A DNA stretch of 64,000 nt from Terriglobus roseus DSM 18391 (GTDB lineage: Bacteria; Acidobacteriota; Terriglobia; Terriglobales; Acidobacteriaceae), in assembly GCF_000265425.1 (NCBI RefSeq), contig NC_018014.1, forward strand, positions 2,480,001-2,544,000, read 5' to 3'. This document shows, one piece after another, positions 38,094 to 47,902 of this stretch; position 1 is the stretch's first letter, and the number at the start of each line of letters is the position of its first letter. The translations under genes and the position numbers were made by a program. The notes under the pieces were generated by a model. That model worked only from the letters and a program-made list of their open reading frames with translations, had not been told where the DNA came from and did no database searches.

Positions 38094-38525
38094 TCATTCG
38101 ACTTCCATGCCGAAGCGCGAGAGTTCGCGCTTCTGCATGTTGTAGTCGACCAGAAATCCGACGCCGATGCACAGGTTAATCACTCCCGCGGCAGCAACGA
38201 TCAGCGTCGGACGAACCAGCAGAATGGCGTAAAGCAGCAAGCCGAAGGCGCATAGCCCGATCCCGAGTGAGATGAGCACCATGGCCGCACGTCGTGTGTT
38301 GCCAAGGCTGCGGAGCGGATCACGCACTCGCTTCTCATCCTCGTTCGCACTTCTCATCATGCGTTCGATATCTGCCAGCGGCACACCGCGGTTTAGCATG
38401 GCGATGCGTTCCTGCGACCGGAGCTCTTTATTGCGGATCTCAGAAAAGATGCCCGCAACGCCAAGCCCGAGGATCATGAGGCAACCGGCTACGGGGACGA
38501 TAAAGGGACTGTAGAAACCATTCAT
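38094..38525 (-). CDS. Small membrane protein (DUF6249-like)
   Basis: 143 residues, ATG at 38523-38525 after GGAGAACACC. One N-terminal membrane span (FIVPVAGCLMILGLGVAGIF), a cytoplasmic helix (SEIRNKELRSQERIAMLNRG, then VPLADIERMM) and two more C-terminal spans (AAMVLISLGIGLCAFGLLLY and PTLIVAAAGVINLCIGVGFL). The pattern fits a family often found next to sigma/anti-sigma units; the ECF sigma gene starts about 100 bases away, divergently. Confidence 0.7.
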   Translation of the reverse strand: MNGFYSPFIVPVAGCLMILGLGVAGIFSEIRNKELRSQERIAMLNRGVPLADIERMMRSANEDEKRVRDPLRSLGNTRRAAMVLISLGIGLCAFGLLLYAILLVRPTLIVAAAGVINLCIGVGFLVDYNMQKRELSRFGMEVE

Positions 38526-38623
38526 GGGTGTTCTCCTTTTCGTCCGCGTTAGACCAAGGGCCCGTATTTAAGTTTCAACCCACCGCGTGAAACTTATTAC
38601 GATGTTCGTGGTCTTACTCACTC

Positions 38624-39190
38624 TTGACGACCACGGACAGCTTCGAGGCAATCGTTGCAGAGCATCAGGACATGGTGTTCCGCATGTTGGTGCGCCTGAC
38701 TGGCACGCGAGAGCATGTCGACGATCTCGCCCAGGATGTCTTCCTTCGGCTCTATCGCGCGCTCCCCTCGTTCCGTGGCGAAGCTCTCCTAACCACGTAC
38801 CTGCACCGCATCATCGTGAACGTGGCGCAGGACGAGTGGAAGCGGCGCAAACGGGATACCCGTGAGACATCACTTTCGGACGACGTCAGCGGATGGGAAG
38901 AGCGGCTGCATCACCCCTCAGCGAATGCCGAAGAACAGCTGAGCACACGCGAGTTGCAGCAACGCGTAGAGGACGAACTCGCAAATCTTAGCGCAGTCGA
39001 ACGAGCCATACTGGTGCTCTACCATCAGGAAGAGCGCAGTTATCAGCAGATAGCGCAGTCCCTGCGACTGCCGATCGGCACAGTTCGAACGCATCTGCAT
39101 CGAGGACGAAACAAGCTTCGAGTCGCTTTGGCCAGCCACGAACGCAGACCCACGCCACAGCAGGAAACACAGACGGGAGGCAGGCGTTGA
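38624..39190 (+). CDS. ECF-type RNA polymerase sigma factor (second)
   Basis: 188 residues from a TTG at 38624; no better start with a clear ribosome site exists, so the exact start is uncertain. Region 2: FEAIVAEHQDMVFRMLVRLTGTREHVDDLAQDVFLRLYRALPSF (about residues 7-50) with TYLHRIIVNVAQDEWKRRKR. Region 4: LSAVERAILVLYHQEERSYQQIAQSLRLPIGTVRTHLHRGRNKLR. Its stop overlaps the next gene by TTGA, indicating translational coupling with a probable anti-sigma. Confidence 0.93.
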   Translation: MTTTDSFEAIVAEHQDMVFRMLVRLTGTREHVDDLAQDVFLRLYRALPSFRGEALLTTYLHRIIVNVAQDEWKRRKRDTRETSLSDDVSGWEERLHHPSANAEEQLSTRELQQRVEDELANLSAVERAILVLYHQEERSYQQIAQSLRLPIGTVRTHLHRGRNKLRVALASHERRPTPQQETQTGGRR

Positions 39191-39513
39191 ACGAACAGAA
39201 CGAACTGACACAACAGATCACCACCGCTCTGGAAGCAAAGCCGCTGATTGCCGTACCGGATGATTTTTCTGCCCGACTGATGGCTGCGCTGCCGCAGAAA
39301 AACATAGTGCGCCTCCCGCAGGCCTTGCCGGAAGGATCGCACTACGGCCAGCGGGTGACACTCGCCATGCTTGCGTTCATGCTGCTGGGGATGGTGGCTG
39401 CTGCCGCCTTATTGGGGCGCTCGGGTGCGTGGAGCCTTGCGGAAGACTTTCTCTTCCTTCAATTTGGCACACTGACACTTTGGTTCGTCTTGTCGCGACG
39501 CCGGGTCTTCTAG
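39187..39513 (+). CDS. Probable anti-sigma factor, single-pass or hairpin membrane protein
   Basis: 108 residues from a TTG overlapping the sigma stop. The N-terminal 50 residues are soluble (LTQQITTALEAKPLIAVPDD), followed by two hydrophobic spans (VTLAMLAFMLLGMVAAAALL and LFLQFGTLTLWFVLS). No zinc-finger motif is present. Assignment as anti-sigma rests on coupling to the sigma gene and on the soluble-then-membrane layout. Confidence 0.7.
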   Translation: MNEQNELTQQITTALEAKPLIAVPDDFSARLMAALPQKNIVRLPQALPEGSHYGQRVTLAMLAFMLLGMVAAAALLGRSGAWSLAEDFLFLQFGTLTLWFVLSRRRVF

Positions 39514-39516
39514 TTC

Positions 39517-39554
39517 CACTCCGCTGCGCTTGTGAATCTGAGCGCAGTGGAGTG
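39517..39554. terminator. Bidirectional hairpin terminator
   Basis: CACTCCGCTGCGCT (39517-39530) pairs with AGCGCAGTGGAGTG (39541-39554) over 14 bp with one G-T pair and a 10-base loop, between the anti-sigma gene and the convergent kinase gene. Confidence 0.7.
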
Positions 39555-39584
39555 AGGTTGAACGATGCCGAATCCGGCGTGAAG

Positions 39585-42059
39585 CTATCGCTCGACCTGG
39601 CTCAGCAGGCGCTTCCAGTTCTTGCTGTTGCGTTTGAAGGTCTTCTTCAAATCCGTCAGGATCAACTCAAAGTCGGCATTGCCATGCAGCCGAGACCATG
39701 CCGGGTTCTTCGAGAACCATGGGTAGTTTTCATTGCCGAGGTAGACCGCGCGGCGGAGCCAATGCAACGCCTCAACCGCTTCACCATCAACAGCAAAATA
39801 GGTCGCAAGTCGATACGCCATCTCGCTGTCTGCCTCAGCCGCCGCGAGCGTTTCATCCACGATGAAGGTCGACGCCTTGGCGCGATCGCCAAGCTGCGCG
39901 TAGCACATGGCGATGGTTGGATAGACGATGCGCATCGTCTTGTCTTCTGCGATCACCTCTTCGAGTGCAGCAATCGCCCGCTCCAACTGGCCGATACGCA
40001 TGAACTGGTAGCCACGTGTGATGCGAAGGCGGGTGTGGCCTGGCTCCAGGGTCAGGCCCTTTTGAACCTCATCCTCGGCAAGCTCCATCTGCCCCTGGTA
40101 CTGGAAGACACGCGCGCGATCGTTGTAGATGGCTGCCGCATCGGACGGGTTCAGCCGCAGCGCTGTCTGAAACTCCGCAAGAGCAGCTTCGTACTGCCCG
40201 TCACTGCGAAGCGTCGTACCGGCGATACGCCTCACATTCCAATCATTTCCGGCTGTCTGCAGCAGGTGCGCAATGCCGTGACGCGCGCTCTCCTTTTCGC
40301 CACGCGACAGCAGCATGTAGACGCGATAAAGATTCGCTTCGACCGAGCCTGGGTCGATGGCAAGCGCGCGATCCAGGGCACGCCGCGTCTCGATCAGGTG
40401 CATCTGGCCGCCCAGTCCGTGCCGCACATACTGCAAATGCGTCACGCCCAGCCCCGTCCATGCGGGGGCATAGGAAGGATCGCGCTGCGAGACACGATTA
40501 AACAGCTCCTTCGCACGATCCAGATCGTCCGCGCTGCCGCGGCGGAACATGAAGGAGTTGAGTAAGGCACGCGCCTGCAGATACTCCTCGGACAACTCCT
40601 GCTCCAGCGGCCGTGAGTCTTCCTGTTCCAGTTCTTTCGTGCGCGATGCGATGCGGACAGTCGCAGTGCCGCGCAGCACCGCGAAGATCTCCGCGCTGAT
40701 CTCATTCTGAACCGCCACAAGATCGAACGAGTTCACATTGATGGATCCGCCCGCGCGTACCGACTGCGCCGGCACATCCAGCATCTGCCAGTTCAGATCG
40801 AATCCCTGATCGCTGCGCAGAAAGCTTCCGGCGACAACATACTCCACGCGCAACTTCTGACCGATGCTGAGCGGATCCAGCTGACGCGCATTCAGGTTCA
40901 TCAGCGCACTGGAAGGCCGGACCACAAGACTCTGCATACGCGCCAACCGAGCACTAATAGCGTCTGCCAGTGCATAGCCGTACAGCGGCGCTGCATCGGC
41001 TGGTCCCATGTTGAGGAACGGCAGAACCACGATGGTGTTGTGCTGCTGGTTACCGCCACTCTCACGAAAGCGCTCAGCAAGCATGGAGAGGATGCCGGTC
41101 GACCGCTTCTCCTGTTCTGGCGTTGGGATCTCCAAATGATTGCGCGACGGCATGTTCAGTCCCGGCGACATCACCGAATCCAGCTGCTTCGCCATCAGGA
41201 TGGTGCGCAGGCTTTCACGCAGCTCTGCTGCAGACGCGAAGCGCGCCGCAGGCTGTTTCTCAAGGCAATGAAGAATCGTGCTCTCAAGCTCAACCGGTGC
41301 GTCCGGAGCCAGCTCACGGATTGGCGGTGGTTCTTCAAACTGGATGGCACGAATGCTCTGGAAGTCCGGCGAATCAGGACGGTGAAATGGATGCCGGCCG
41401 GTCAATAATTCGTACAGCACGACACCGACAGCAAAGATGTCGCTTTGCACAGAAGACTGGCCCGTCACGAACTGCTCCGGAGCCATGTAGGCCAGCGTAC
41501 CGCCGCGTGCCGTGTACTTCGCGTCGATAGGAATTTTGCGCTCGGCGTGCTTCGCCGGGTCGAACTCGACCTCTTCCATGTTGATGCGGCGCGCGAGACC
41601 AAAGTCGAGAATCTTCGCTAGCCCACCGTCTGTCAGGATGATGTTTGCAGGCTTCAGATCGCGATGGAAGATGCCAAGCGAATGCGCTGCGGCAAGACCG
41701 TCCGCCACCTGAATCCCCACAGATAACACAAGCTCCAGGCTTGCTGCACCGTTATCGATGATGCGGTCCAGCGGCTTGCCCGGGATGTACTGCATGACGA
41801 TGAAGGCTTCGTTATCAGCCTCGCCAACTTCATAGATCCCGCAGACGTTGGGATGCTCAATGGCGGATGCCAGCCGGGCCTCTCGCAGATAGGTGGTGCG
41901 CATTTGCTCTGGTGTGAGCGCGCCACGCTGCAGGAGCTTGAGAACGACAGGGCGCTGCAGCTCCGTATCGTTGGCCAGCCACACCACACCACTGCCGCCG
42001 GTGCCCAGCTTTCGGACCAGCTCGTAGTGTTCGATGACGCGGTGCTTCATGCCACTCAT
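39585..42059 (-). CDS. Serine/threonine protein kinase with C-terminal TPR domain
   Basis: 824 residues from the ATG at 42059 (a second ATG at 42050 is an alternative). The kinase domain (about 10-275) has the Gly loop GTGGSG (19-24), catalytic Lys41 in VVLKLL, HRDLKPAN (132-139, Asp134), DFG (152-154) and APEQFVTG. No membrane span separates it from a second region (about 340-480: IVVLPFLNMGPADAAPLYGY) resembling the TolB/FlgO-like domain found in Acidobacteria kinase and adenylate-cyclase proteins. The C-terminus has many TPRs (YAPAWTGLGVTHLQYVRHGL, ALAEFQTALRLNPSDAAAIY). It probably signals by phosphorylating partners docked on the TPRs. Confidence 0.93.
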   Translation of the reverse strand: MSGMKHRVIEHYELVRKLGTGGSGVVWLANDTELQRPVVLKLLQRGALTPEQMRTTYLREARLASAIEHPNVCGIYEVGEADNEAFIVMQYIPGKPLDRIIDNGAASLELVLSVGIQVADGLAAAHSLGIFHRDLKPANIILTDGGLAKILDFGLARRINMEEVEFDPAKHAERKIPIDAKYTARGGTLAYMAPEQFVTGQSSVQSDIFAVGVVLYELLTGRHPFHRPDSPDFQSIRAIQFEEPPPIRELAPDAPVELESTILHCLEKQPAARFASAAELRESLRTILMAKQLDSVMSPGLNMPSRNHLEIPTPEQEKRSTGILSMLAERFRESGGNQQHNTIVVLPFLNMGPADAAPLYGYALADAISARLARMQSLVVRPSSALMNLNARQLDPLSIGQKLRVEYVVAGSFLRSDQGFDLNWQMLDVPAQSVRAGGSINVNSFDLVAVQNEISAEIFAVLRGTATVRIASRTKELEQEDSRPLEQELSEEYLQARALLNSFMFRRGSADDLDRAKELFNRVSQRDPSYAPAWTGLGVTHLQYVRHGLGGQMHLIETRRALDRALAIDPGSVEANLYRVYMLLSRGEKESARHGIAHLLQTAGNDWNVRRIAGTTLRSDGQYEAALAEFQTALRLNPSDAAAIYNDRARVFQYQGQMELAEDEVQKGLTLEPGHTRLRITRGYQFMRIGQLERAIAALEEVIAEDKTMRIVYPTIAMCYAQLGDRAKASTFIVDETLAAAEADSEMAYRLATYFAVDGEAVEALHWLRRAVYLGNENYPWFSKNPAWSRLHGNADFELILTDLKKTFKRNSKNWKRLLSQVER

Positions 42060-42145
42060 TATCGCAGGAGCAGCCTGGTTCTTTGATTACAGAGCTGTGT
42101 GCACAACATAAGTGTTTTCAGGATGTCCCTATTTGGCAGTCCCCT

Positions 42146-42412
42146 CTAATGACGTCGAGGGCTTGCGTCAACGGCTGTATCAGGTCGTCCGACAGTTCCA
42201 TCAGTCGAACCCTCCTGCCAACGCGCACGGCGGCCGAGAAAAAACATCAGCCCTCCAAAGATAAGCATTACCGATCCCCAGAGCACATTGATGTTCTGCC
42301 CCAGTGACTGCGCATAGATCGGGCTATGCCACGTCAGCGCGCCATAGCCGCACATAAGCGCGCCAATCGACAAAAACATGAGGCCCAGTGGAATACGAAG
42401 ATCGAGACCCAT
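42146..42412 (-). CDS. Small two-span membrane protein
   Basis: 88 residues, ATG at 42410-42412 after GAGGAG. Two hydrophobic spans (LGLMFLSIGALMCGYGALTW and NVLWGSVMLIFGGLMFFLG) joined by a short loop, then a basic, polar tail. It lies 39 bases downstream of the symporter gene on the same strand and is probably cotranscribed; it may be a small accessory subunit of the transporter, but no family is recognised. Confidence 0.75.
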   Translation of the reverse strand: MGLDLRIPLGLMFLSIGALMCGYGALTWHSPIYAQSLGQNINVLWGSVMLIFGGLMFFLGRRARWQEGSTDGTVGRPDTAVDASPRRH

Positions 42413-42451
42413 GATCACTCCTCTACTTCATTAGGTAAGCTAACTACTTGA

Positions 42452-44218
42452 CTAGGCGAAAGCCAGATTGAGCACGAGAAGGATCGCAAGGACGCCAATG
42501 CCAAGTGTCATCGGCCGGCTGTACCAGGGCAGATGATGTTCGACGGGCTTCGGCGTAAGCGAATACACAAGGCCGACCAACTCTTCTTCCGGCCGAGCCT
42601 TTGCCAATAGACTCACGACGATCGTTACGATCAAGTTGACCGAGAAGGCGAAGATGGCTGTCCAGAAGTTCTGCGCCATATCACCGGGATAACTGTGGAG
42701 ATGCGCAAGCCACGCACCGTGGATACCCGGCGCGTCGCCCACCGGCAACGTCATGCCATGGTGCAGCAGTGCCGCGGTGGTACCGCTGATCAGGCCGGCA
42801 AACGCCGCGTGACCTGTCGTTCGCTTCCAGAACATGCCCAGCAAAAACGTCGCGAACAGCGGAGCATTCACCAGCGAGAAGACAAGCTGCAGCGTGTCCA
42901 TGATGTTGTTAAAGCCGGTGACGAGATACGCTGCGCCGACACTCAGGATGACGCCTCCCACCGTAGCCCATCGGCCCATCTTGAGATAGTGAGCGTCTGT
43001 AGCGTTCTTATTCAGGTAGCTCTGGTAGATGTCGTAGGTCCATACGGCGTTGAAGGCTGTGACATTTCCCGCCATGCCGGACATGAAGCTGGCGAGCAAG
43101 GCGGTCAGGCCGAGGCCGAGGATGCCGGTCGGATAGTAATGCAGCAGCAGCGTCGGAATCGCGAGATCGTAGTTGTAAACCGGCTGGCCCTTGCTATCGG
43201 TCTGCATTGCGCCCGTGCGCGGATCCATCTTGACGGGGATCATGCCCTGCGAAGACGTGACGCTGGCACCGTTCACATGCGAGATGACGGTCGGCGTGGC
43301 CACCGCGATCAGACCAGGCAGAATGACCAGGAACGGGAAGACCATCTTCGGGATCGCAGCGATGAGCGGCACCTTGCGTGCACTCTCTTCACTGTCGGCA
43401 GCCATTGCGCGCTGAACCACCAGGAAGTCTGTGCACCAGTAGCCGAAGCTCAGCACAAACCCAAGGCCCATCGTCAGGCCGAACCACTCCACACCCAGCG
43501 GATTGGTGTTGGCGTGGCTCATGCCGCGCCACGAGTGCATGTAAGTCTCCGGCAGGCGAGTCTGCAGCCCATGCCAGCCGCCGATGTTGCGCAGGCCCAG
43601 GTACACCAGCGGCAGGAAGCCGGCGACGATCAGGAAGAACTGCAGCACCTCGTTATAGATCGCGCTGGTCAGCCCGCCTAGGAAGATGTAAGCCAGCACG
43701 ATCACCGCGCTGATAAGCACCGAAACATGAAAGACATATTGGTCCGGAACGATGCCGTGAAAGATCCCAAGCGCCTGGATCAGCAGAGCCATGGCGTACA
43801 TGCTGATGCCGGAAGAGAAGAGCGTCATAATGCCGAACGACACGGCATTCAGCGCGCGCGTCTTTTCGTCGAAGCGCATACGCAGGTACTCCGGTACGCT
43901 TCGGGCCTTGGATCCGTAATAGAACGGCATCATGAAGATGCCGACAAAGACCATCGCCGGCACGGCACCGATCCAGTAGAAATGACTGGTTGCCAAGCCA
44001 TACTTCGCGCCGGAGGCACCCATGCCTATGACTTCCTGCGCCCCAAGATTGGCAGATAGGAAGGCCAGGCCGCAGACCCACGCCGGGATCGAGCGCCCGG
44101 CCAGGAAGAAGTCGTTGCTCGTCCGCATGTACCGCTTCAGCGCAACGCCAATGCCCAGCACAAAGACCAGGTACACGGCCATAATGAGCCAATCAATAGT
44201 GCCGAGATGTGTACTCAA
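42452..44218 (-). CDS. Sodium:solute symporter (SSS family)
   Basis: 588 residues, starting at a TTG (44216-44218) with GGAGA-like purines upstream. About 13-14 hydrophobic spans. Family landmarks: FFLAGRSIPAWVCGLAFLSANLGAQEVIGMGASGAKYGL near the N-terminus (LAGRS and the Na-site region), YIFLGGLTSAIYNEVLQFF, FGYWCTDFLVVQRAMAADSE and LASFMSGMAGNVTAFNAVWTYDIY. The layout resembles the sugar or inositol branch (SGLT-like). Substrate unknown. Confidence 0.92.
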   Translation of the reverse strand: MSTHLGTIDWLIMAVYLVFVLGIGVALKRYMRTSNDFFLAGRSIPAWVCGLAFLSANLGAQEVIGMGASGAKYGLATSHFYWIGAVPAMVFVGIFMMPFYYGSKARSVPEYLRMRFDEKTRALNAVSFGIMTLFSSGISMYAMALLIQALGIFHGIVPDQYVFHVSVLISAVIVLAYIFLGGLTSAIYNEVLQFFLIVAGFLPLVYLGLRNIGGWHGLQTRLPETYMHSWRGMSHANTNPLGVEWFGLTMGLGFVLSFGYWCTDFLVVQRAMAADSEESARKVPLIAAIPKMVFPFLVILPGLIAVATPTVISHVNGASVTSSQGMIPVKMDPRTGAMQTDSKGQPVYNYDLAIPTLLLHYYPTGILGLGLTALLASFMSGMAGNVTAFNAVWTYDIYQSYLNKNATDAHYLKMGRWATVGGVILSVGAAYLVTGFNNIMDTLQLVFSLVNAPLFATFLLGMFWKRTTGHAAFAGLISGTTAALLHHGMTLPVGDAPGIHGAWLAHLHSYPGDMAQNFWTAIFAFSVNLIVTIVVSLLAKARPEEELVGLVYSLTPKPVEHHLPWYSRPMTLGIGVLAILLVLNLAFA

Positions 44219-44499
44219 GAGGTAGCGTCTCCGGGGATCAGAAAGTAAGGTGTTCTTCTAGGAAGTCCGCACCAAGCCTAGACCTTGTTTTCGCCTTCGT
44301 CTATCTGCAAGAAAAGGCGACCGAAGAGCGTAGCGATTGGCTAGAGTTGGTCATACCGTCCCAATTCCTGCATTTGAATGCGCCCTTCGCAGGCTGCCGA
44401 ATGGCGATCACCGGCATCCAAATGCCGGAAAGCCTAAAACTCTGTTTCGAAGAGTAACCCGGCGAAGCCAAACCTGGCCGCCCGAGGATTCGAGGAAGA
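44219..44499. other. 281-base intergenic region before the response regulator
   Basis: Divergent spacer between the symporter and response-regulator genes. It must contain both promoters. No RNA gene or strong hairpin was identified. Confidence 0.4.
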
Positions 44500-44874
44500 A
44501 TGCAACGTACCGTTTTGTTGATTGACGATAATGCTATCCAGGCTGCCACCCGCCAGACAATTCTGAAGCGCGCCGGTTACTTCGTCATTCCTGCACTGAA
44601 CGCGGAACGCGCCCTGCAGCAGTTTCGCGAGAACGACTTCCCGTCTGAGATCAACATGGTCATCACAGACCACATCATGCCGAACATGAGCGGGGCTGAG
44701 TTCGTGCGCGAACTGCGTACCTTCCGCCCGGAGCTGCCGGTCATGGTAATCAGCGGGCTGGAAGAGGCCGAGGAGGAGTACCGCGACTTGAACGTTCTCT
44801 TCCGTCTAAAGCCGCTGCTGCCCGACAATCTACTGGCATCGGTGGACCGCCTGATCCGTCCGGACGCCGCCTGA
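44500..44874 (+). CDS. Single-domain response regulator
   Basis: 124 residues, ATG at 44500 with GAGGAAG upstream. A complete receiver domain and nothing else: acidic pair Asp9-Asp10 (LLIDDN), phosphorylation site Asp57 (VITDHIMP), Ser85 in MVISG and Lys104 in RLKPL. There is no output domain, so it acts through protein partners, like CheY or Spo0F. No sensor kinase is adjacent. Confidence 0.93.
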   Translation: MQRTVLLIDDNAIQAATRQTILKRAGYFVIPALNAERALQQFRENDFPSEINMVITDHIMPNMSGAEFVRELRTFRPELPVMVISGLEEAEEEYRDLNVLFRLKPLLPDNLLASVDRLIRPDAA

Positions 44875-44982
44875 TTCCCTTCTGCCGGCACCGAAACTCC
44901 GATGATCGCACCAGCGTTTGCCCACGGACTCTCCACCTGAGAGAATGGGTTCGCATCCCTGTACCTCGGGATCGGTAAACCC

Positions 44983-47056
44983 ATGCCACACCCAATGCCA
45001 CAGTTCGGCAGTTTCGCGCTTTTGCTGGCGCTGTGTCTCTCTGCATACACGTTTCTCGCTGGAGCATTCGCGCTCGTAGCAATGCAGCGCGGCTTGCAAC
45101 TACGCGTCTCGGCCGAAAGGCTCGCCGAGACGGCGCGACGTGCCGGTCTGGGCAGCTTCATCGCGGTCCTCTGCGCAGCCATCGCCCTTATCTGGGCAGC
45201 CTTCACGAATGACTTCTCGGTCGAGTACATCCGGGAGCACTCGAACATCGCGCTGCACCCGGCTTACAAGTTTTCAGCGCTGTGGAGTGGCCAGGAAGGC
45301 TCCCTGCTGCTCTGGTCCTTTCTGACCACGGGCTACGCCTTCGTACTGCGTCTGCGCCATCGCACCGACGTCCGCTTGTTCGCGTATGCGTCGGTCATCC
45401 TCGCAGCCATCCAGATCTTCTTCCTTGCCCTGCTCAACTTCGCCGCGGAACCCTTCTCCTTGACGCGCGGCGTGATTCCGGCAGACGGTAACGGCCTGAA
45501 TCCGCTTCTGCAATACCCGGAGATGGTCATCCATCCGCCGATGCTCTACCTGGGTTACGTGGGCTTTTCCGTACCATTCGCCTTTGCACTCGGCGCATTG
45601 ATGATGAAGTACCCCGGCGAAAAGTGGATCCGCATCACACGCCGCTGGACGCTTGTCACATGGCTCTTCCTCACAGTCGGCATTTCGCTCGGTATGCACT
45701 GGGCTTACGCAGTTCTGGGGTGGGGCGGCTACTGGGGCTGGGACCCGGTTGAGAACGCATCGTTCCTGCCATGGCTTACGGCCACCGCCTTCCTGCACTC
45801 GGTCATGATGCAGGAAAAGCGCGGCATGATGAAGAAGTGGAACGTCTGGCTCATCTTCCTGACGTTCATGCTCACCATCCTGGGCACGCTCCTCACGCGA
45901 TCCGGCATCGTCAGCAGTGTCCACGCCTTCGCCCAGAGCAGCATCGGCGACTGGTTCACGACATTCCTATGCATCATCTTCGCCGTATGCCTGTTCACCT
46001 TCTTCAAGCAGAGCGCTCACCTGAAGTCCGAGCACAAGCTTGAAGCGGTGGTCTCGCGCGAGAGCTCGTTCCTTTTCAACAATCTCGTCCTGCTCGTCGC
46101 CTGCTTCACCGTTCTCTTCGGCACGCTCTTCCCCGTCCTCAGCGAGTATGTCCAAGGGTCGAAAGTCACAATGGGCGCGCCCTTCTTCAATCGCGTTGCG
46201 GTTCCCATCGGCCTCTTCCTGCTACTCCTGACGGGCGTTGGTCCGCTGCTCGCATGGCGTGCGACGTCGCTCCGTTCCATCCGTCGCAACTTCGTTCTGC
46301 CGTGCGCGGCAATTCTAGGGAGCGCCGCCATCCTGATGCTCAGCGGCCTGCACCCCTGGAGCGCATCCAGCGAAGACCTGGAAGGCCAGCTTTACGCACT
46401 CGTCTGCTTCTCCATAGGCGCGGGCGTCTTCACGGCCATCCTCGCCGAGTTCCTGCGCGGCGCACACGTGGTCGCGACGCAGACCGGCAAGAACCTCGTC
46501 GCCTCCGGATGGACGCTGATGATGCGCAACAACCGGCGCTACGGTGGCTACCTGGTCCACTTCGGCATCGTTGTGCTCTTTGCAGGCCTCGCAGGAGCCG
46601 CGTTCAACCAGTCGAAAGAACTCGAGATGGGCTTTGGCGACTCGCTAACGATCGGCAACTACAAGCTCGTCTGCCTCAGCTACACGCAGGACTCCAACGC
46701 CAACTACGACACGGACTTTGCGCTGCTGGACGTCTATCGCGGCAACAAGAAGCTGACGCAGATGACGCCGGAGAAACGCTTCTACACCGCAAGCCAGACA
46801 AGCTCTACGATCGTTGCGATCCACTCCACCGTGCTACGTGACCTCTACGTCATCTTCCTGGGCCGCAACCCGGAGACCGAACCGTCCCATCATCAAGGTC
46901 TTCCTGAATCCCCTCGTCTCTTGGATCTGGGCAGGTGTCGCCATCGTCTTCGCAGGAACGGTACTGGCTCTTCTTCCCGGCCTCCGTCCCATGCTCAGTA
47001 ACAAGGCCGCATCCGTAATGCCGGACCGTGAGTTGCAGACTGTGAGCGGCGATTGA
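44983..47056 (+). pseudogene. ccmF: Cytochrome c maturation haem lyase subunit CcmF, frameshift near 46880
   Basis: The first frame begins MPHPMPQFGSFALLLALCLS and carries 14 or so membrane spans with the tryptophan-rich WGGYWGWDPVENASFLPWL motif (about residues 245-263), LHPAYKFSALWSGQEGSLLLW and NFVLPCAAI. It runs through LYVIFLGRNPET, then the sense moves to another frame: RPIIKVFLNPLVSWIWAGVA, the last membrane span, and stop at 47054-47056. Deleting one A from GAACC at 46879-46883 joins them into about 690 residues, a normal CcmF. CcmF moves haem from CcmE onto apocytochromes in the periplasm. The corrected stop overlaps an ATG as TGATG at the start of ccmH. Confidence 0.92.
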
Positions 47057-47087
47057 TGCGGGCCCTACTCAAAACCGCGTCCTGCAG

Positions 47088-47537
47088 ATGGTCCTGCTCT
47101 TCACCGTCGCGCTCGTCACCATCGGCGCCGGTGACACGACAGACAAGTTCTCGAGCATCGGCCACAAGATGGTCTGTGTCTGCGGCTGCGGCCAAATCCT
47201 TCTGGAGTGCAACCACGTCGGCTGCCCGGACAGCGATCGCATGATCGGCGAGCTGCGCAATAAGGTCGCAGGCGGCGGTTCTGACACCAGCATCTTCAAC
47301 TGGTTCGTAGCCAAGTACGGCCCCACGGTGCTGGCAGCGCCCATCCGTGGCGGCTTTGATAACGCCGCATGGATTGTCCCGGTCGTTGTCTTCATCCTGG
47401 CCATCGTCGGCACGGCGTTCCTCATCCGTCGCTGGAAGGGCCGTCACATGCTCGCGGTGCCGGGCGGCGCACCCTCCATGCCGTTTGCAGGCAGCGATGC
47501 TGTACGCGATCGCATTCGCCGCGAGACGGAGTACTAG
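47088..47537 (+). CDS. ccmH: Cytochrome c biogenesis protein CcmH (5' end probably frameshifted)
   Basis: 149 residues from the ATG at 47088, but the true start is probably the ATG at 47056, overlapping the ccmF stop (TGATG). That ATG opens MRALLKTAS in a different frame; adding one base near 47078-47082 would give a basic N-terminus followed by LQMVLLFTVALVTIGAGD, a normal signal anchor, about 160 residues in all. The cysteine region KMVCVCGCGQILLECNHVGC (residues about 28-47) is the thiol-redox site that reduces apocytochrome haem-binding cysteines. A second membrane span (AAWIVPVVVFILAIVGTAFL) follows, then a cytoplasmic tail. Confidence 0.85.
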   Translation: MVLLFTVALVTIGAGDTTDKFSSIGHKMVCVCGCGQILLECNHVGCPDSDRMIGELRNKVAGGGSDTSIFNWFVAKYGPTVLAAPIRGGFDNAAWIVPVVVFILAIVGTAFLIRRWKGRHMLAVPGGAPSMPFAGSDAVRDRIRRETEY

Positions 47538-47539
47538 CC

Positions 47540-47806
47540 ATGGGCATCGCCGCATCCATCGTTCTCTTTGTCGCCCTCTTCGCCTACACCTTCTGGCCTG
47601 AGAAGAACCCCTTCACGCAGCGCGCCGCCTCCCGGCTTGATTTCCTGCGCGAACGTCGCGACGCCGTCTTCGCCAATCTGCGCGACCTCAACTTCGAGTA
47701 CAAGGCCGGCAAGTATCCCGAAGAAGACTACGCCACCCAGCGTGCCCTGCTGGAAGATGAAGCAACGACCATCGTGACGGAGATCGACGTTCTCGAGCGC
47801 GCCTGA
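47540..47806 (+). CDS. CcmI-like small membrane-anchored coiled protein
   Basis: 88 residues, ATG at 47540, two bases after the ccmH stop, with GGAG upstream. One N-terminal span (IAASIVLFVALFAYTFW) is followed by a charged helical hairpin (LDFLRERRDAVFANLRDLNF, then EYKAGKYPEEDYATQRALLE) like the membrane-proximal part of CcmI, which chaperones apocytochrome c. The TPR part of full CcmI is absent. Position and coupling support a role in cytochrome c maturation. Confidence 0.8.
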   Translation: MGIAASIVLFVALFAYTFWPEKNPFTQRAASRLDFLRERRDAVFANLRDLNFEYKAGKYPEEDYATQRALLEDEATTIVTEIDVLERA

Positions 47807-47902
47807 CCTTAAGGCCAGCGCGAGTCCACTTTTGTGAACCGCGTGTGAATGGTAGTCTGCCGATGTACCCCTCAATCCAAGAGCGACACCACAAGGAGCA
47901 CC

